Assembly: GCF_030406325.1 (NCBI RefSeq)
Contig: NZ_JAUEQY010000017.1
Span: 62,001 to 126,000 of the forward strand
Source of the DNA: Actinomadura sp. DC4
Lineage (GTDB): Bacteria; Actinomycetota; Actinomycetes; Streptosporangiales; Streptosporangiaceae
Length of the DNA: 64,000 nt
Reading direction: 5' to 3'
The first letter of the stretch is position 1. Every line of letters begins with the position of its first letter. Positions 1-8,391 of this stretch are shown here, piece after piece. The notes under the pieces were generated by a model. That model was not told where the DNA came from, searched no databases, and worked only from the letters and a program-made list of their open reading frames with translations. The position numbers were made by a program, and so were the translations under genes.

Positions 1-951
1 GGGCCAGAAGACCCTCGTCGGGTACGTCGGAGGCGGGCCCGGCGGCGGAGGCGGCAGCGGGACGGCCGAAGCGGCGAACGACGCGAACGCGTCGGCGATG
101 ACCGGCGGCAGCCATGGGGCGATCCGCATCGTCTGCCCCGCGGTCTGGGCGCGGGCGAACTCCACGATCTCCTGCGGCGCCGGCCGTTCGCCGTCCTGCT
201 TGGCGAGGCAGCGTTCGAGGAGATCGCGCAGAGCGTCGGGGCAGCCGCCGAGCTCCGGCGATTCGTTGATGATCCGGTAGAACAGCGCGTCCTGGTGACC
301 CTCGCCGAAGGCGGTCCGCCCGGTCGCCGCGTACATCGTGAGCTGGCCGAGCGCGAAGACGTCGGTCCGCGACGTCACCGGCCGGCCGAGGATCTGCTCG
401 GGCGCCATGTACGTCGGCGTGCCCACTCGTACGCCCGTCCGCGTCGCCGAGGTGGACTCGGCGGCGTGGGTGATCCCGAAGTCGATCACGCGCGGGCCGT
501 CGTCGGCCAAGAGCACGTTCGCGGGCTTCAGGTCGCGGTGGACCAGACCGGCCGCGTGGATCGTGATGAGCGCCTCGGCGGCTCCGGCCAGCAACCGGCA
601 GACCGTCGGAACCGGCAGCGGCCCGTGCTCGGCCACCGCCTCCTGTAACGACGGTCCCGGCACGTATGCGGTCGCCAGCCACGGCAGAGCCGCCTCGGCG
701 TCGGAGTCCACGACCGGCGCGGTGTAGATGCCCTGCACCCGCTGGGCCGCCGCGACCTCCTGCCGGAACCTGCGCCGGAACTCGTCGTCCTCGGCGAACT
801 CGGGCCGCAAGACCTTGATCGCGATCGCCCTGCCACCCGGGGTGAAGGACAGGTAGACCCGGCCCATCCCGCCCATGCCCAGCCTGGCGCGCAGGAGGTA
901 ACCAGAGATCATCGTCGGATCGTCCGCCGCGAGCGGGGAGAAACGGGCCAA
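1..951 (-). CDS. Serine/threonine protein kinase, PknB type (3' end outside window)
   Basis: Encodes a Hanks-type protein kinase that transfers phosphate from ATP to Ser/Thr of target proteins. Visible motifs: glycine loop LGMGGMGRVYL near residue 24, ATP-binding Lys46 in AIKVL, Glu65, catalytic loop HRDLKPANVL at 138-147, DFG at 157-159 and the APE-type segment TPTYMAPEQ. A proline-rich linker follows from about residue 297 and the frame is still open at base 1, so the sensor or membrane part is missing. The start is taken as TTG at 951-949 because GGGAGGGG lies just upstream; an internal ATG at 912-910 would leave a very short region before the glycine loop. It is divergent from the MFS gene. 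Confident for the family; the signal it senses is unknown. Confidence 0.93.
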   Translation of the reverse strand, partial: MARFSPLAADDPTMISGYLLRARLGMGGMGRVYLSFTPGGRAIAIKVLRPEFAEDDEFRRRFRQEVAAAQRVQGIYTAPVVDSDAEAALPWLATAYVPGPSLQEAVAEHGPLPVPTVCRLLAGAAEALITIHAAGLVHRDLKPANVLLADDGPRVIDFGITHAAESTSATRTGVRVGTPTYMAPEQILGRPVTSRTDVFALGQLTMYAATGRTAFGEGHQDALFYRIINESPELGGCPDALRDLLERCLAKQDGERPAPQEIVEFARAQTAGQTMRIAPWLPPVIADAFASFAASAVPLPPPPPGPPPTYPTRVFWP

Positions 952-1129
952 GGCCCCTCCCAGAGTCGAACAACGCCCCCCTGATCCGCGAGCCTAACCC
1001 GGCGCCGGCCGACATCGCCCTTTCGGCCGCCAGACGGTGGTTTCGGCCTTTTCCGGAAGTGCTTTCGCGCAACCGGTTGCCAGGTCGCGGGGTTCTTCTG
1101 CGGACCTGTCCACGACATCCGGAGGATCC

Positions 1130-2551
1130 GTGTCACCCCCCTCGCATCGGCGGCGGCTCCTCGCCGTGCTGCTCATCGGCCAGTTCATGGCCAACATCGA
1201 CGTCGCGATCGTCAACGTCGCCGGCCCCGCGATCCGGCACGGGCTGCACGCCTCCGGCGGCGCGCTGGAGTTCGTCGTCTCCGGTTACACGCTGGCCTAC
1301 GCCGTGCTGCTGGTGACCGGCGCGCGGCTCGGCGACACCCGCGGCCACCGGCGCATGTTCCTGGCCGGGCTGGGCGGTTTCACGCTCGCCTCGCTGGCCT
1401 GCGGCCTGGCGCCGGAGGAGTACACACTGATCGTGGCCCGGATCCTCCAGGGCTCGGCGGCGGCGCTGATGGTGCCCCAGGTACTGTCCGGGATCCACGT
1501 GCACTTCTCCGGGCCGGCCCGCGCTCGCGCCCAGGCCATGCTCGTGCTCGCGCTGTCCGGCGGCGCGGTGGCCGGGCAGGTGCTCGGCGGCGTGCTCGTC
1601 AGTGCGGACCTGTTCGGCCTCGGCTGGCGGCCGGTCTTCCTCATCAACGTGCCGATCGGCGTCCTGCTGCTCGCCGCCGGGGCGCGGGTGCTGCCCGCCG
1701 ACCGCGGCGGCGCGGCCAAGCGGCTCGACCTCGGCGGTGTGGCGCTGCTGTCGGCTGCGGTCCTGCTCGCCGTCGTGCCGCTGGTGTTCGGCCGGGACCT
1801 GCACTGGCCCGCCTGGACCTGGGTGAGCATGGCGGCGAGCGTGCCCGTGCTCGCGGCGTTCGTCGGCCGGCAGCGACGCGTCGCATCGCGCGGCGGCGAC
1901 CCGCTGCTGAACCTGGACGTGCTCACCCGCCCCCTCGTACGGCGGACGATGACGGCGCACTTCGCCGCCACCGGCACGTACTTCTCGATGCTGTTCGTCG
2001 TGGCCGTCCACCTCCAGCAGGGCCTGGGTCGCAGCCCGCTGTACTCGGGGATGGCGCTGGTCTCGTGGGTGGCCGCGTTCGGTGTCGCCGGGCCGCTGTC
2101 CGCGCGGTTGCCGGCCATCCTGCGATGGCACGCCGCGCCGGTCGCGTACGTCATCCTCGCCGCGGCCTACCTCGCCCTCGGCCTGGCCGGGGCGGGCGGT
2201 ACGGCGATGATCGTCCTGCTCGGCGTCGGCGGTTTCGGCCTTGGGATGGGGTTCACCGCGCAGCTCGGGCGGCTGACCTCGGCGCTGCCCGCGCGGTACG
2301 CGCCCGACGTCAGCGGCCTGGTCAACACGACCGCGCAACTGTCGGCCATGGTCGGCGTCGCGACGTTCGGCACGCTCTACCTGGCCATGGCGGGCCGGCC
2401 CGCGCACGCCTTCACCGTGGTCATGGCCGCCTTCGCCGCCACGGCGCTGGTCGCGGCCGTGTCCGCGCACGCCGCCGGCCGGGCGGTCGGCGCGGAGGTG
2501 GACGCCGGCCTGGCCGCCGTACCCGGAGAGACGGCCACGCCGGTCCGGTGA
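1130..2551 (+). CDS. MFS drug exporter, DHA2 (EmrB/QacA) type
   Basis: A 473-residue polytopic membrane protein of the major facilitator superfamily, expected to export small hydrophobic compounds or drugs by proton antiport. The N-terminal helix carries ANIDVAIVNVAGPAI and is followed by loop motif A-like GARLGDTRGHRRMF, both typical of the 14-helix DHA2 group; many hydrophobic segments follow to the C-terminus. The GTG start at 1130 is chosen because GGAGGA lies four bases upstream; an in-frame start at 1037 would add a polar, non-conserved leader. No dedicated regulator is adjacent, and the divergent neighbour is a Ser/Thr kinase. Substrate cannot be told from sequence. Confidence 0.88.
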   Translation: MSPPSHRRRLLAVLLIGQFMANIDVAIVNVAGPAIRHGLHASGGALEFVVSGYTLAYAVLLVTGARLGDTRGHRRMFLAGLGGFTLASLACGLAPEEYTLIVARILQGSAAALMVPQVLSGIHVHFSGPARARAQAMLVLALSGGAVAGQVLGGVLVSADLFGLGWRPVFLINVPIGVLLLAAGARVLPADRGGAAKRLDLGGVALLSAAVLLAVVPLVFGRDLHWPAWTWVSMAASVPVLAAFVGRQRRVASRGGDPLLNLDVLTRPLVRRTMTAHFAATGTYFSMLFVVAVHLQQGLGRSPLYSGMALVSWVAAFGVAGPLSARLPAILRWHAAPVAYVILAAAYLALGLAGAGGTAMIVLLGVGGFGLGMGFTAQLGRLTSALPARYAPDVSGLVNTTAQLSAMVGVATFGTLYLAMAGRPAHAFTVVMAAFAATALVAAVSAHAAGRAVGAEVDAGLAAVPGETATPVR

Positions 2552-2562
2552 CAGGCCCTAGC

Positions 2563-3369
2563 ATGACCGAGATGTCCGACCTGACGCCTCCGGGCTGGTA
2601 CGAGGACCCGTACGGCACGCCAGGCCTGATGCGCTGGTGGGACGGCCGGGAGTGGACGGAGGCGGCTCCGCCGGCGGGCCGCGGCGCGCTCCCGTGGCTG
2701 CTCGCCGCGGGTTCGGGCGTCCTCGTCATCGTGGCCGTCGTGGTCGCGACCCTGTTCGTCCTCCGCGACGAAGGAGGCGGCGGGGGCGAGCGCGGCACCT
2801 CCACCGTGCCGGTGCCGCCCTCGCCGGCGAACCGGTCGGCGGTCACCGGCACGGTCATCGACGCGTCGTCGGGCCTGTCCTACGCCCGGCTGGGCTCTCC
2901 GTGGACGGCCGCCGACAGCGGGTGGCTACGCCCGGACCTGTTCAGCGCGGGCGAGGTGTCGGTCGTGCAGTCGCCGTTCGAGCAGTACGCGAGTTTTAAC
3001 GCGACCAGCCTGTCCGGCGTGCCGCGGACGGCCGAGAGCAGCGGCTACACCGGTCCGCGCGACCTGCCGGCCGTCGGGCGGCGCGTCACCGCCCGCATCC
3101 TCACCGAGCACTTCGCCATGGCCAAGACCCGGACGACGCTGTCCTCCGCGGCCCGTACGGTCGGCGGGCACCGGGCCTGGCTCGAACGGTTCCGGCTCGA
3201 CTTCACCGAGGCCCGGTCGCGCGGCTGGAAGTTCACCGCCGACACGGTGGCGATCCTCATCGTCGACCGCGGCGACCGGCGGCTGGGGGAACTGTGGGTC
3301 TCGGTCCCCGACTCGTTCCCGGACCAGGGCGACCTCGACCAGGTGCTCGACTCGGTCACGGTGAGCTGA
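2563..3369 (+). CDS. DUF2510-domain membrane-anchored protein
   Basis: A 268-residue protein starting with a DUF2510 motif (PGWYEDPYG...MRWWDGREWT, residues about 10-30), then a single hydrophobic segment (about 45-68), a Gly/Ser/Pro linker and a roughly 180-residue extracytoplasmic domain. DUF2510 is a short actinobacterial motif found next to membrane anchors; its role is unknown. ATG at 2563 or 2572 could be used. The gene begins 11 bases after the MFS stop, so the two may be co-transcribed. Its 3' end overlaps the convergent SRPBCC gene by 14 bases. Function of the outer domain not recognised. Confidence 0.75.
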   Translation: MTEMSDLTPPGWYEDPYGTPGLMRWWDGREWTEAAPPAGRGALPWLLAAGSGVLVIVAVVVATLFVLRDEGGGGGERGTSTVPVPPSPANRSAVTGTVIDASSGLSYARLGSPWTAADSGWLRPDLFSAGEVSVVQSPFEQYASFNATSLSGVPRTAESSGYTGPRDLPAVGRRVTARILTEHFAMAKTRTTLSSAARTVGGHRAWLERFRLDFTEARSRGWKFTADTVAILIVDRGDRRLGELWVSVPDSFPDQGDLDQVLDSVTVS

Positions 3370-3814
3370 CCGGCGCCCCGTCGATCGCGGGGCCGATGTT
3401 CCTGACCACGCCGGGCCAGCCGCCGCCCATGAAGCGGCGCGAGTACGCCTGGTAGGGGTCGTCCGGGTCGAAGCCGTCGTGTTCGAGGAACAGGCGGGTG
3501 CCCTCGCCCTCGGGTTCGAGGGTGAACGTCACCGTGGAGTCGAGCCCGCTCTCGTCGGAGGGCGCGGCGCACCAGCTGATCTTGAGCATGCGCTCGGGCT
3601 CGAAGCCGAGCACCTCGCTGTGCCCGGTGCCGCCGAAGCCCGCCTTCGGCAGCGGCGTGCCCTGGAAGAGGAAACGGTGCCCGACCTCGAGGCGGAAGTC
3701 GTTCGGCATGAGCCAGCGGGCCAGCAGGTCCGGCTCGGTCAGCGCACGCCACACCGCGGCGGGCGGGTGCGGCAGGAACTCATCGACGCGGATCGTCCTC
3801 GGGTCCTCGGTCAC
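3356..3814 (-). CDS. SRPBCC / AHSA1-like domain protein
   Basis: A 152-residue protein of the START-like (SRPBCC) fold, AHSA1 subgroup. It has the usual N-terminal IRVDEFLPHPPAAVWRALTE, then LLARWLMPNDFRLEVG and the C-terminal MGGGWPGVVRNIG, and spans the normal family length. Such proteins bind hydrophobic ligands and often sit in operons with ArsR regulators, but none is adjacent here. It is divergent from a second SRPBCC gene, and a strong palindrome lies between them. The ligand is unknown. Confidence 0.85.
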   Translation of the reverse strand: MTEDPRTIRVDEFLPHPPAAVWRALTEPDLLARWLMPNDFRLEVGHRFLFQGTPLPKAGFGGTGHSEVLGFEPERMLKISWCAAPSDESGLDSTVTFTLEPEGEGTRLFLEHDGFDPDDPYQAYSRRFMGGGWPGVVRNIGPAIDGAPVSSP

Positions 3815-3855
3815 GGGTTCTCCTCATTCATCGGTACGGCCAGGCCGACGAATAT

Positions 3856-3900
3856 AGGTAGGAGATCTCCTACCTGTCAATCGTAGGGAATCTCCTACCC
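3856..3900. promoter_or_regulatory. Operator: perfect 20-bp palindrome plus a degenerate copy
   Basis: The sequence aggtaggagatctcctacct at 3856-3875 is a perfect palindrome. A weaker second copy (gtagggaatctcctac) follows at about 3883-3898. It lies between two divergent SRPBCC genes, so it probably binds a dimeric repressor controlling one or both. A related site, tgtaggagatctttcctgta, occurs at 51192-51211, which suggests one unlinked regulator for both loci. The regulator is not identifiable from the window. Confidence 0.7.
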
Positions 3901-3927
3901 GTATGCCCGATACGCGGTGACTGTGGC

Positions 3928-4455
3928 ATGCTCCCGTTCATGTTCAGGCGGCTGATCGCGGGGATCCTCGCACCCGTCATCGTGCTCGTCGGCTTCTACC
4001 TGTGGGGCAACGGCCACCCGTACACGGTCACCCGGTCCGTGGAGATCGCGGCGTCCGCCGCGAAGGTGTGGGACGTGCTGACCGACCTGCCCGCCTACGA
4101 CCACTGGAACCCCGAGATCACCTCCGCGGAGGGCCACCTGGCCAAGGACGCCACGCTGACCCTCCGCGTCCGCTCCGGCGGTGGCACCGACACCGTCCGC
4201 CCGTCCGTGACGATCGTGACGCCGGGCCGCGAGCTGCGCTGGCAGAGCCGGTTCCGCGACATCGGCCACCTGGCCGACGGCGAACAGCGGTTCACGATCG
4301 AGGCGGCCGGCCCCGACCGGGTGCGGTTCACCCAGGCCCAGACCTTCCGCGGCATCGCCGTGCCGTTCATGCACGGCACACTGGCGTCGAGCTGCTCCCG
4401 CTTCGACGCGATGAACGCCGCGCTGAAGACCCGCGCCGAGTCGAAGAAGGGCTAA
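3928..4455 (+). CDS. Membrane-anchored SRPBCC (polyketide cyclase-like) protein
   Basis: A 175-residue protein with one N-terminal hydrophobic helix (about residues 8-26, LIAGILAPVIVLVGFYLW) and then an SRPBCC domain beginning TVTRSVEIAASAAKVWDVLT and containing DLPAYDHWNPEI. The helix acts as a signal or anchor, so the lipid-binding-like domain would face outside. A second ATG at 3940 (MFRRLIAG) is an equally possible start. It is divergent from another SRPBCC gene across a palindromic operator. Its stop overlaps the end of the convergent GNAT gene by 4 bases. The ligand is unknown. Confidence 0.8.
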   Translation: MLPFMFRRLIAGILAPVIVLVGFYLWGNGHPYTVTRSVEIAASAAKVWDVLTDLPAYDHWNPEITSAEGHLAKDATLTLRVRSGGGTDTVRPSVTIVTPGRELRWQSRFRDIGHLADGEQRFTIEAAGPDRVRFTQAQTFRGIAVPFMHGTLASSCSRFDAMNAALKTRAESKKG

Positions 4456-4949
4456 AGGTCTAGCCGCCAGTCGTTGCAGCGCATGGCGTGCCCCGGCGGA
4501 TACTCGAAGTCGCACTCACCCAGGAGGGAGAAGCCGAGCTTGCGGCAGATCGCGTTGGACGCGGGATGGCCGGCCGACGGATAGGCGTGGAGATAACGGT
4601 GCCGGCGCTCGGCGCGGGCGGCGGCGACCACGGCGACGCCGGCCGCGGTGGCCAGCCCCCGGCCCGCGAACTCCGGCAGGACGCTCCAGCCGGTCTCATA
4701 GACGGTCTCGCCGCGCCAGGCACGCTCCCAGTACCCGATGCTGCCCACGACCTCGCCGCCCGGGAGTGCGACGACCCGGAACATCACGCCGTCTTCCCCC
4801 GGGTCGAGATAGCGCCGGTGGCGCTTGAGGATCTGCTCCTCGGTCTCCGGCCCGCCGAGGTGCGTCATCATCTCGGGCGCGTTGAGGCGCCGCAGAAGGT
4901 CGAGATCGTCGTCGGACCAGGGCTCGATCCGTACCGGTGAGGCGGTCAT
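4452..4949 (-). CDS. GNAT family N-acetyltransferase
   Basis: A 165-residue acetyl-CoA-dependent N-acetyltransferase. The GNAT fold is visible as RIEPWSDDDLDLLRRLN at the N-terminus, the beta-strand ETGWSVLPEFAGRGLATAA that carries the acetyl-CoA pyrophosphate loop (Q/R-x-x-G-x-G/A), and the C-terminal NAICRKLGFSLLGE. Length is normal. The substrate amine is unknown. The start codon lies inside an inverted repeat shared with the divergent XRE-cupin gene, so the two are probably co-regulated. Confidence 0.87.
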   Translation of the reverse strand: MTASPVRIEPWSDDDLDLLRRLNAPEMMTHLGGPETEEQILKRHRRYLDPGEDGVMFRVVALPGGEVVGSIGYWERAWRGETVYETGWSVLPEFAGRGLATAAGVAVVAAARAERRHRYLHAYPSAGHPASNAICRKLGFSLLGECDFEYPPGHAMRCNDWRLDL

Positions 4950-4993
4950 GCCGGTATGCTACCGGCATACAAAAGTTTGTCGAGAGAAAACTT
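4948..4993. promoter_or_regulatory. Two dyads in a GNAT / XRE-cupin divergent promoter
   Basis: The first dyad, atgccggta-tgc-taccggcat, has perfect 9-base arms (4948-4956 and 4960-4968) and overlaps the GNAT start codon. A second dyad, AAGTTT (4973-4978) and AAACTT (4988-4993), precedes the XRE-cupin start. Arm spacing and position fit operator sites for the XRE-cupin protein acting on itself and on the acetyltransferase; the binding protein is inferred. Confidence 0.6.
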
Positions 4994-5001
4994 CGGAGTC
5001 C

Positions 5002-5565
5002 ATGACCACCGACGCCCACCCCCCGATCGGGCCACGCCTGCGACGCGCCAGGCGGGAACGCCGGCTGACGATCGAGCAGCTCGCCAGGGCCACCGGGCTG
5101 ACCAAGGGCTTCCTCTCCCAGGTGGAGCGCGACCGCGCCAACGTGTCCGTGGCCTCCCTGCTGAGGATCTGCGACGTACTCGGCGTCCGCGTCGGGGAGC
5201 TGTTCGACGACGAGCAGTTCGGCCTGGTCACGGCCGAGCAGAGAGCCGCGCTCCACTTCGGCGGGACCGGGGTACGCGACTTCCTCCTCACCCCGCGGTC
5301 GAACCGGCGCATCCAGGTCCTCCACTCGACCGTGGCGCCCGGCGGGAACAACGAAGAGGACGGCGAGCCCGCCTACCGGACCATCTCCGACGCGCAGTTC
5401 ATCCACGTCACGAAGGGCGAGTTCGAGATCGCCCTCGACGGCGAGGTGTTCCGCCTGCGGGCCGGCGATTCGCTCACCTTCACGGGCCGCGAACGCAAGA
5501 CCTGGCGCAACCCGTCGGCCGAGGACACCGAGCTGCTGTGGATGCTCACCCCCTCGCTGTTCTGA
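5002..5565 (+). CDS. XRE-family transcriptional regulator with C-terminal cupin
   Basis: A 187-residue cytoplasmic regulator. Residues about 9-66 form a HTH_3 domain (GPRLRRARRERRLTIEQLAR, TGLTKGFLSQVERDRANVS), and the second half is a cupin_2 barrel (FIHVTKGEFEIALDGEVF, LRAGDSLTFTG). Proteins of this architecture sense a small metabolite with the cupin and control a nearby enzyme gene. ATG at 5002 is preferred over longer in-frame starts because the HTH begins within ten residues of it. The divergent GNAT gene and the shared dyads make that enzyme the likely target. Confidence 0.9.
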   Translation: MTTDAHPPIGPRLRRARRERRLTIEQLARATGLTKGFLSQVERDRANVSVASLLRICDVLGVRVGELFDDEQFGLVTAEQRAALHFGGTGVRDFLLTPRSNRRIQVLHSTVAPGGNNEEDGEPAYRTISDAQFIHVTKGEFEIALDGEVFRLRAGDSLTFTGRERKTWRNPSAEDTELLWMLTPSLF

Positions 5566-5683
5566 CGCGGTCGCAAGCACCGCGAGGCCCTCCCCGGCCA
5601 CACCGTCCTCGGACCAGGCCGAGCCCGAGTAAGACCGGTTCACCTCCTGACGGGTCGCCCGCCGCTGCGGGACTCGCGCGGCA

Positions 5684-6858
5684 CTACCGGGGCGTGCTCG
5701 CCGGCGGCGCCGTGGTCCGGCCCTCGGCCGGAGCCGGCCGGTTTCGGAGAAGAAGCGCGATGACGCTTCGGACGGTGAGGAAGGTCACCGGACTCTCGCA
5801 TGTCCTGCACGGCCAGGAGCTTCCGGTAGAGATCGGGGTTTCCCGCCGCGCGGGCCATGACACGGTCCATCGACCGCTGAGCGATGTGTGCCGTGATCCC
5901 CTGACGGTCGTCGACCCACGCCTCGTCGGTGCTGGTCGCCATCGTCCACGGTAGGCGGATGACTCTCGCGGCTCGGTTCTGGAACCGCAGGACGTGCTCC
6001 CCACGGTCCAGGGATCGGGCCAGCTCGAGTGCCTGCAAGGCCGCGACGGTTATTCCCTGTGCATAGACCGGGTTGAACACGCACACGGCGTCGCCGATTG
6101 CCGCGAGCCCTTCAGGCCATTCCTTGCACCGGTGGATGACTTTCCAGCGGTTTCCGAGATTGGCGAAGTGGTGGATCGGCCCGATCGGGTGGTGGCCGTG
6201 GATGAAGTCGGCGACCGCGCGCTGGGGGAGGCTTGCGGCGAACCGGGTGAACTCCTCTTCCCGCGGCGGGCATCCGTCGACGCCGAAGAGCGTGAGGATG
6301 CTCGTGTCGTTCTCCAGAAGGCCGAACGCGCCGCCCCGTCGTCTTCGGGGTGCGTGACAGTGGTTTCCCACGATCGCCAGATCGCCTTCCGGGCGCCCCG
6401 CGTACAGGCGCGAGGTGTAGGACATCCGCGGGTTCGCGGACAGCTCGCGTGGTGCTGGGATTCCTGCGTCGCCGATCCAGCGGACGAGTCGCGACGCTCG
6501 CCCGGAAGCGTCCATCACAAGGTCGGCCTCGATGCTGCGGGTCACGTCACCGGCCGTTCCGGTGACGCCTCGGACCTTCCTGCGATCGGCCCAGAGGAGG
6601 TCATCCACCCGGAACCCGTCGACGTAGTCCACGTTGTCGAGGGCCATGACCTGCTCTCGCAGCTGCTGGTCCAGGATCGGGCGGCTGAAGGACTGCACGC
6701 GGACGCCGCTTCGGACGGTCGGAGTCCAAAAGATGTGCTCCCATTCCTCATCACCGCGCAGGACCTGGTGGAGGCCGGTGAGAATCGGCTTACGGCCGCT
6801 GCACCGTCCGGTTCCAACCCGGGAGTCGTTTTCGGGAACGGTAGATAAAGACATGTGA
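5684..6858 (-). pseudogene. Decayed FAD-dependent monooxygenase (N-terminus lost, frameshifted)
   Basis: The reading frame matches the C-terminal two thirds of a flavin-dependent monooxygenase: SFSRPILDQQLREQV, DLVMDASGRASRLVRW (the DG motif) and GLAAIGDAVCVFNPVYAQG (the GD motif that binds FAD ribitol). The N-terminal Rossmann GxGxxG region, normally about 40 residues, is absent in all upstream frames. Near 5795, in a short GA repeat, the frame appears to have shifted: MRES continues as GDLPHRPK in one frame, but as PVTFLTVRSVIALLLRN, a more credible C-terminus, in the next. An open frame nevertheless runs from 6923 to 5640. It is most likely non-functional; a shorter active flavoprotein is unlikely without the dinucleotide-binding motif. 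Confidence 0.72.
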
Positions 6859-7419
6859 CACGAAAGGCTGAGGCGGCCGAATCGAGCCGACTTGACACCT
6901 CTTATCGTTGCAAGAGTCTGCACTCTGACCGCCTGTCGCGCAAGATCAAACTTGCAGAGCGCTTCCCGGCAACTGGTCAGTAAGGCCGTGACCAGTGAGC
7001 CTTTCCGTTATGCGTTCGCTTCGCGGATCTGTAGGACGCGGAGGCCGTGCGCGCCCGCTCAGTAGGTCAGGGTCGAACGCGACAACGGCGGCGAAGAGCG
7101 ATAGAAAGGCACGCGGAACGAAAGGCCATTCGAGCGGGAAGGAGAACAGTTATTAAGATCAAGCTCCTCGACAAGAAGCAGACCACGGGTGTCGGCGGCG
7201 AGGGCCGGCAACCGTCCTCCCCGCCGCGCCATCGGACAAGGGAAGAGATGACCCTTGCGCCCTTTTAGTTCCCGTTCCGCGGCATACGTTCTCGTTCCAC
7301 CACCGTAGGCGAACCCTCGGCGTCCTGGAGTCGTGCTCAAGGTAGATTCGTCGCGGACCGTGGAACATCGTGCGGCATCGGATCTGAGATCGATGGTCGG
7401 TGGAACGGAGACAACGACC
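6859..7419. other. Intergenic region with a short inverted repeat
   Basis: About 560 bases without a convincing gene. The left part has lower GC than its surroundings. ACTGGTCA (6972-6979) and TGACCAGT (6989-6996) form an 8-base inverted repeat with a 9-base spacer, possibly an operator. The ggaaggagaac at about 7138-7148 resembles a ribosome site, but the frame downstream of it has no usual start and no recognisable product. The promoter of the gene at 7420 must lie in the right part. Confidence 0.4.
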
Positions 7420-8391
7420 GTGACTGACGCGTCCGCCACGTACGGGTCGCCTGATCGCACCGACGTACGGATCCTCCGCGGTGTGGTGCTGCCCCGGGTG
7501 ACCTCCGCGGCCGCCGCCGAGCTGTTCTCCACCGGCGAGGTCCGCCCGACCGCCGCCCTCGAGGTGCTGGGCGATCCGGTCGTGGCCGAGCCGGAGCGCC
7601 CCCTCCCGGCGTGGGAGGCGCCGCGCCCGCCCTCTGCCAGGCGCGGCGGGCGCGCGCTCCTCGGGGCCGGCGCACTCGTCGGCGCCGCGATCGTCGTGGG
7701 GCTCCTCATCGTGTGGTTCCCCCACGATGAGCATCCGACCCAATCCGTGGCCAGGCCCGGGGCCGGCACGCTCCCACGCGTGACGCCCAGCGGCCCCACG
7801 GAGGCCACCACGACGCCCGGCCCGGTCTCGACCGGCGTACGCGAGCGGAAGGGCGCGGCCCCGGCGCCGACCACGTCCAGCCCGGCCGCGCACCGGAAGT
7901 TCTCGGTCGTGGCCGGCCCCGGGTGCACCGGCGGCGCCTACGCCCGGGTCGGGTACTACACCGACGGCAGGTCGGGCTGGCTCGCCGGGTCGCAGGGCTA
8001 CGCCGCCGCGGGCTGTGACGGACGCTTCGACTCCCTGCCGATGTCGGGGACCACCACGGGCGACGACCCGGGCCTGTGGGCGCGGTGGACGTTCGACCCC
8101 GGGTCGCACCACCACTGCAAGGTCGCCGTCTTCACACCGGACAACGGCAGCAGGGTCTACGTCGGCGGGAGCCCCGCGCACTACTCCGTCCACCTCGTGA
8201 GCGGCGACACCGCGGTCACCGGATTCCACATCGACCAGCCGCACACCCTCGGACGATGGGTCACCGGCCGGTCGTTCACCGCGCCGAGCGCGTTCTACGT
8301 CCGCCTGGACAACACCGGCAAGGACTGGTCGGGCGACACCAAGACCTACGCCCACGTCGCCGCCGCCCAGGTCCACGTCGTCTGCACCTGA
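7420..8391 (+). CDS. Membrane-anchored protein with secreted C-terminal domain
   Basis: A 323-residue protein of unknown function. The cytoplasmic N-terminal part (about 80 residues, RGVVLPRVTSAAAAELFSTG) is followed by one transmembrane helix (about 88-110, LLGAGALVGAAIVVGLLIVW), a Thr/Pro-rich linker and a roughly 160-residue extracytoplasmic domain with three or four cysteines (GPGCTGGAY, AAGCDGRFD, HHHCKVAVF, HVVCT) that could form disulfides. GTG at 7420 is preferred, with GGAG nine bases upstream; ATG at 7393 is an alternative. The outer domain resembles a beta-sandwich in its alternating pattern, but no family is claimed. Confidence 0.65.
   Translation: MTDASATYGSPDRTDVRILRGVVLPRVTSAAAAELFSTGEVRPTAALEVLGDPVVAEPERPLPAWEAPRPPSARRGGRALLGAGALVGAAIVVGLLIVWFPHDEHPTQSVARPGAGTLPRVTPSGPTEATTTPGPVSTGVRERKGAAPAPTTSSPAAHRKFSVVAGPGCTGGAYARVGYYTDGRSGWLAGSQGYAAAGCDGRFDSLPMSGTTTGDDPGLWARWTFDPGSHHHCKVAVFTPDNGSRVYVGGSPAHYSVHLVSGDTAVTGFHIDQPHTLGRWVTGRSFTAPSAFYVRLDNTGKDWSGDTKTYAHVAAAQVHVVCT

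Noticed and set aside
1133-2470. A 445-codon open frame antisense to the MFS gene
   Set aside because: It is rich in Arg, Gly and His and has no family resemblance. Long antisense frames are expected in very GC-rich genes.
7047-7268. A 73-codon frame between the pseudogene and the membrane gene
   Set aside because: Its product is basic and irregular, its start lacks a ribosome site, and codon usage does not look coding.
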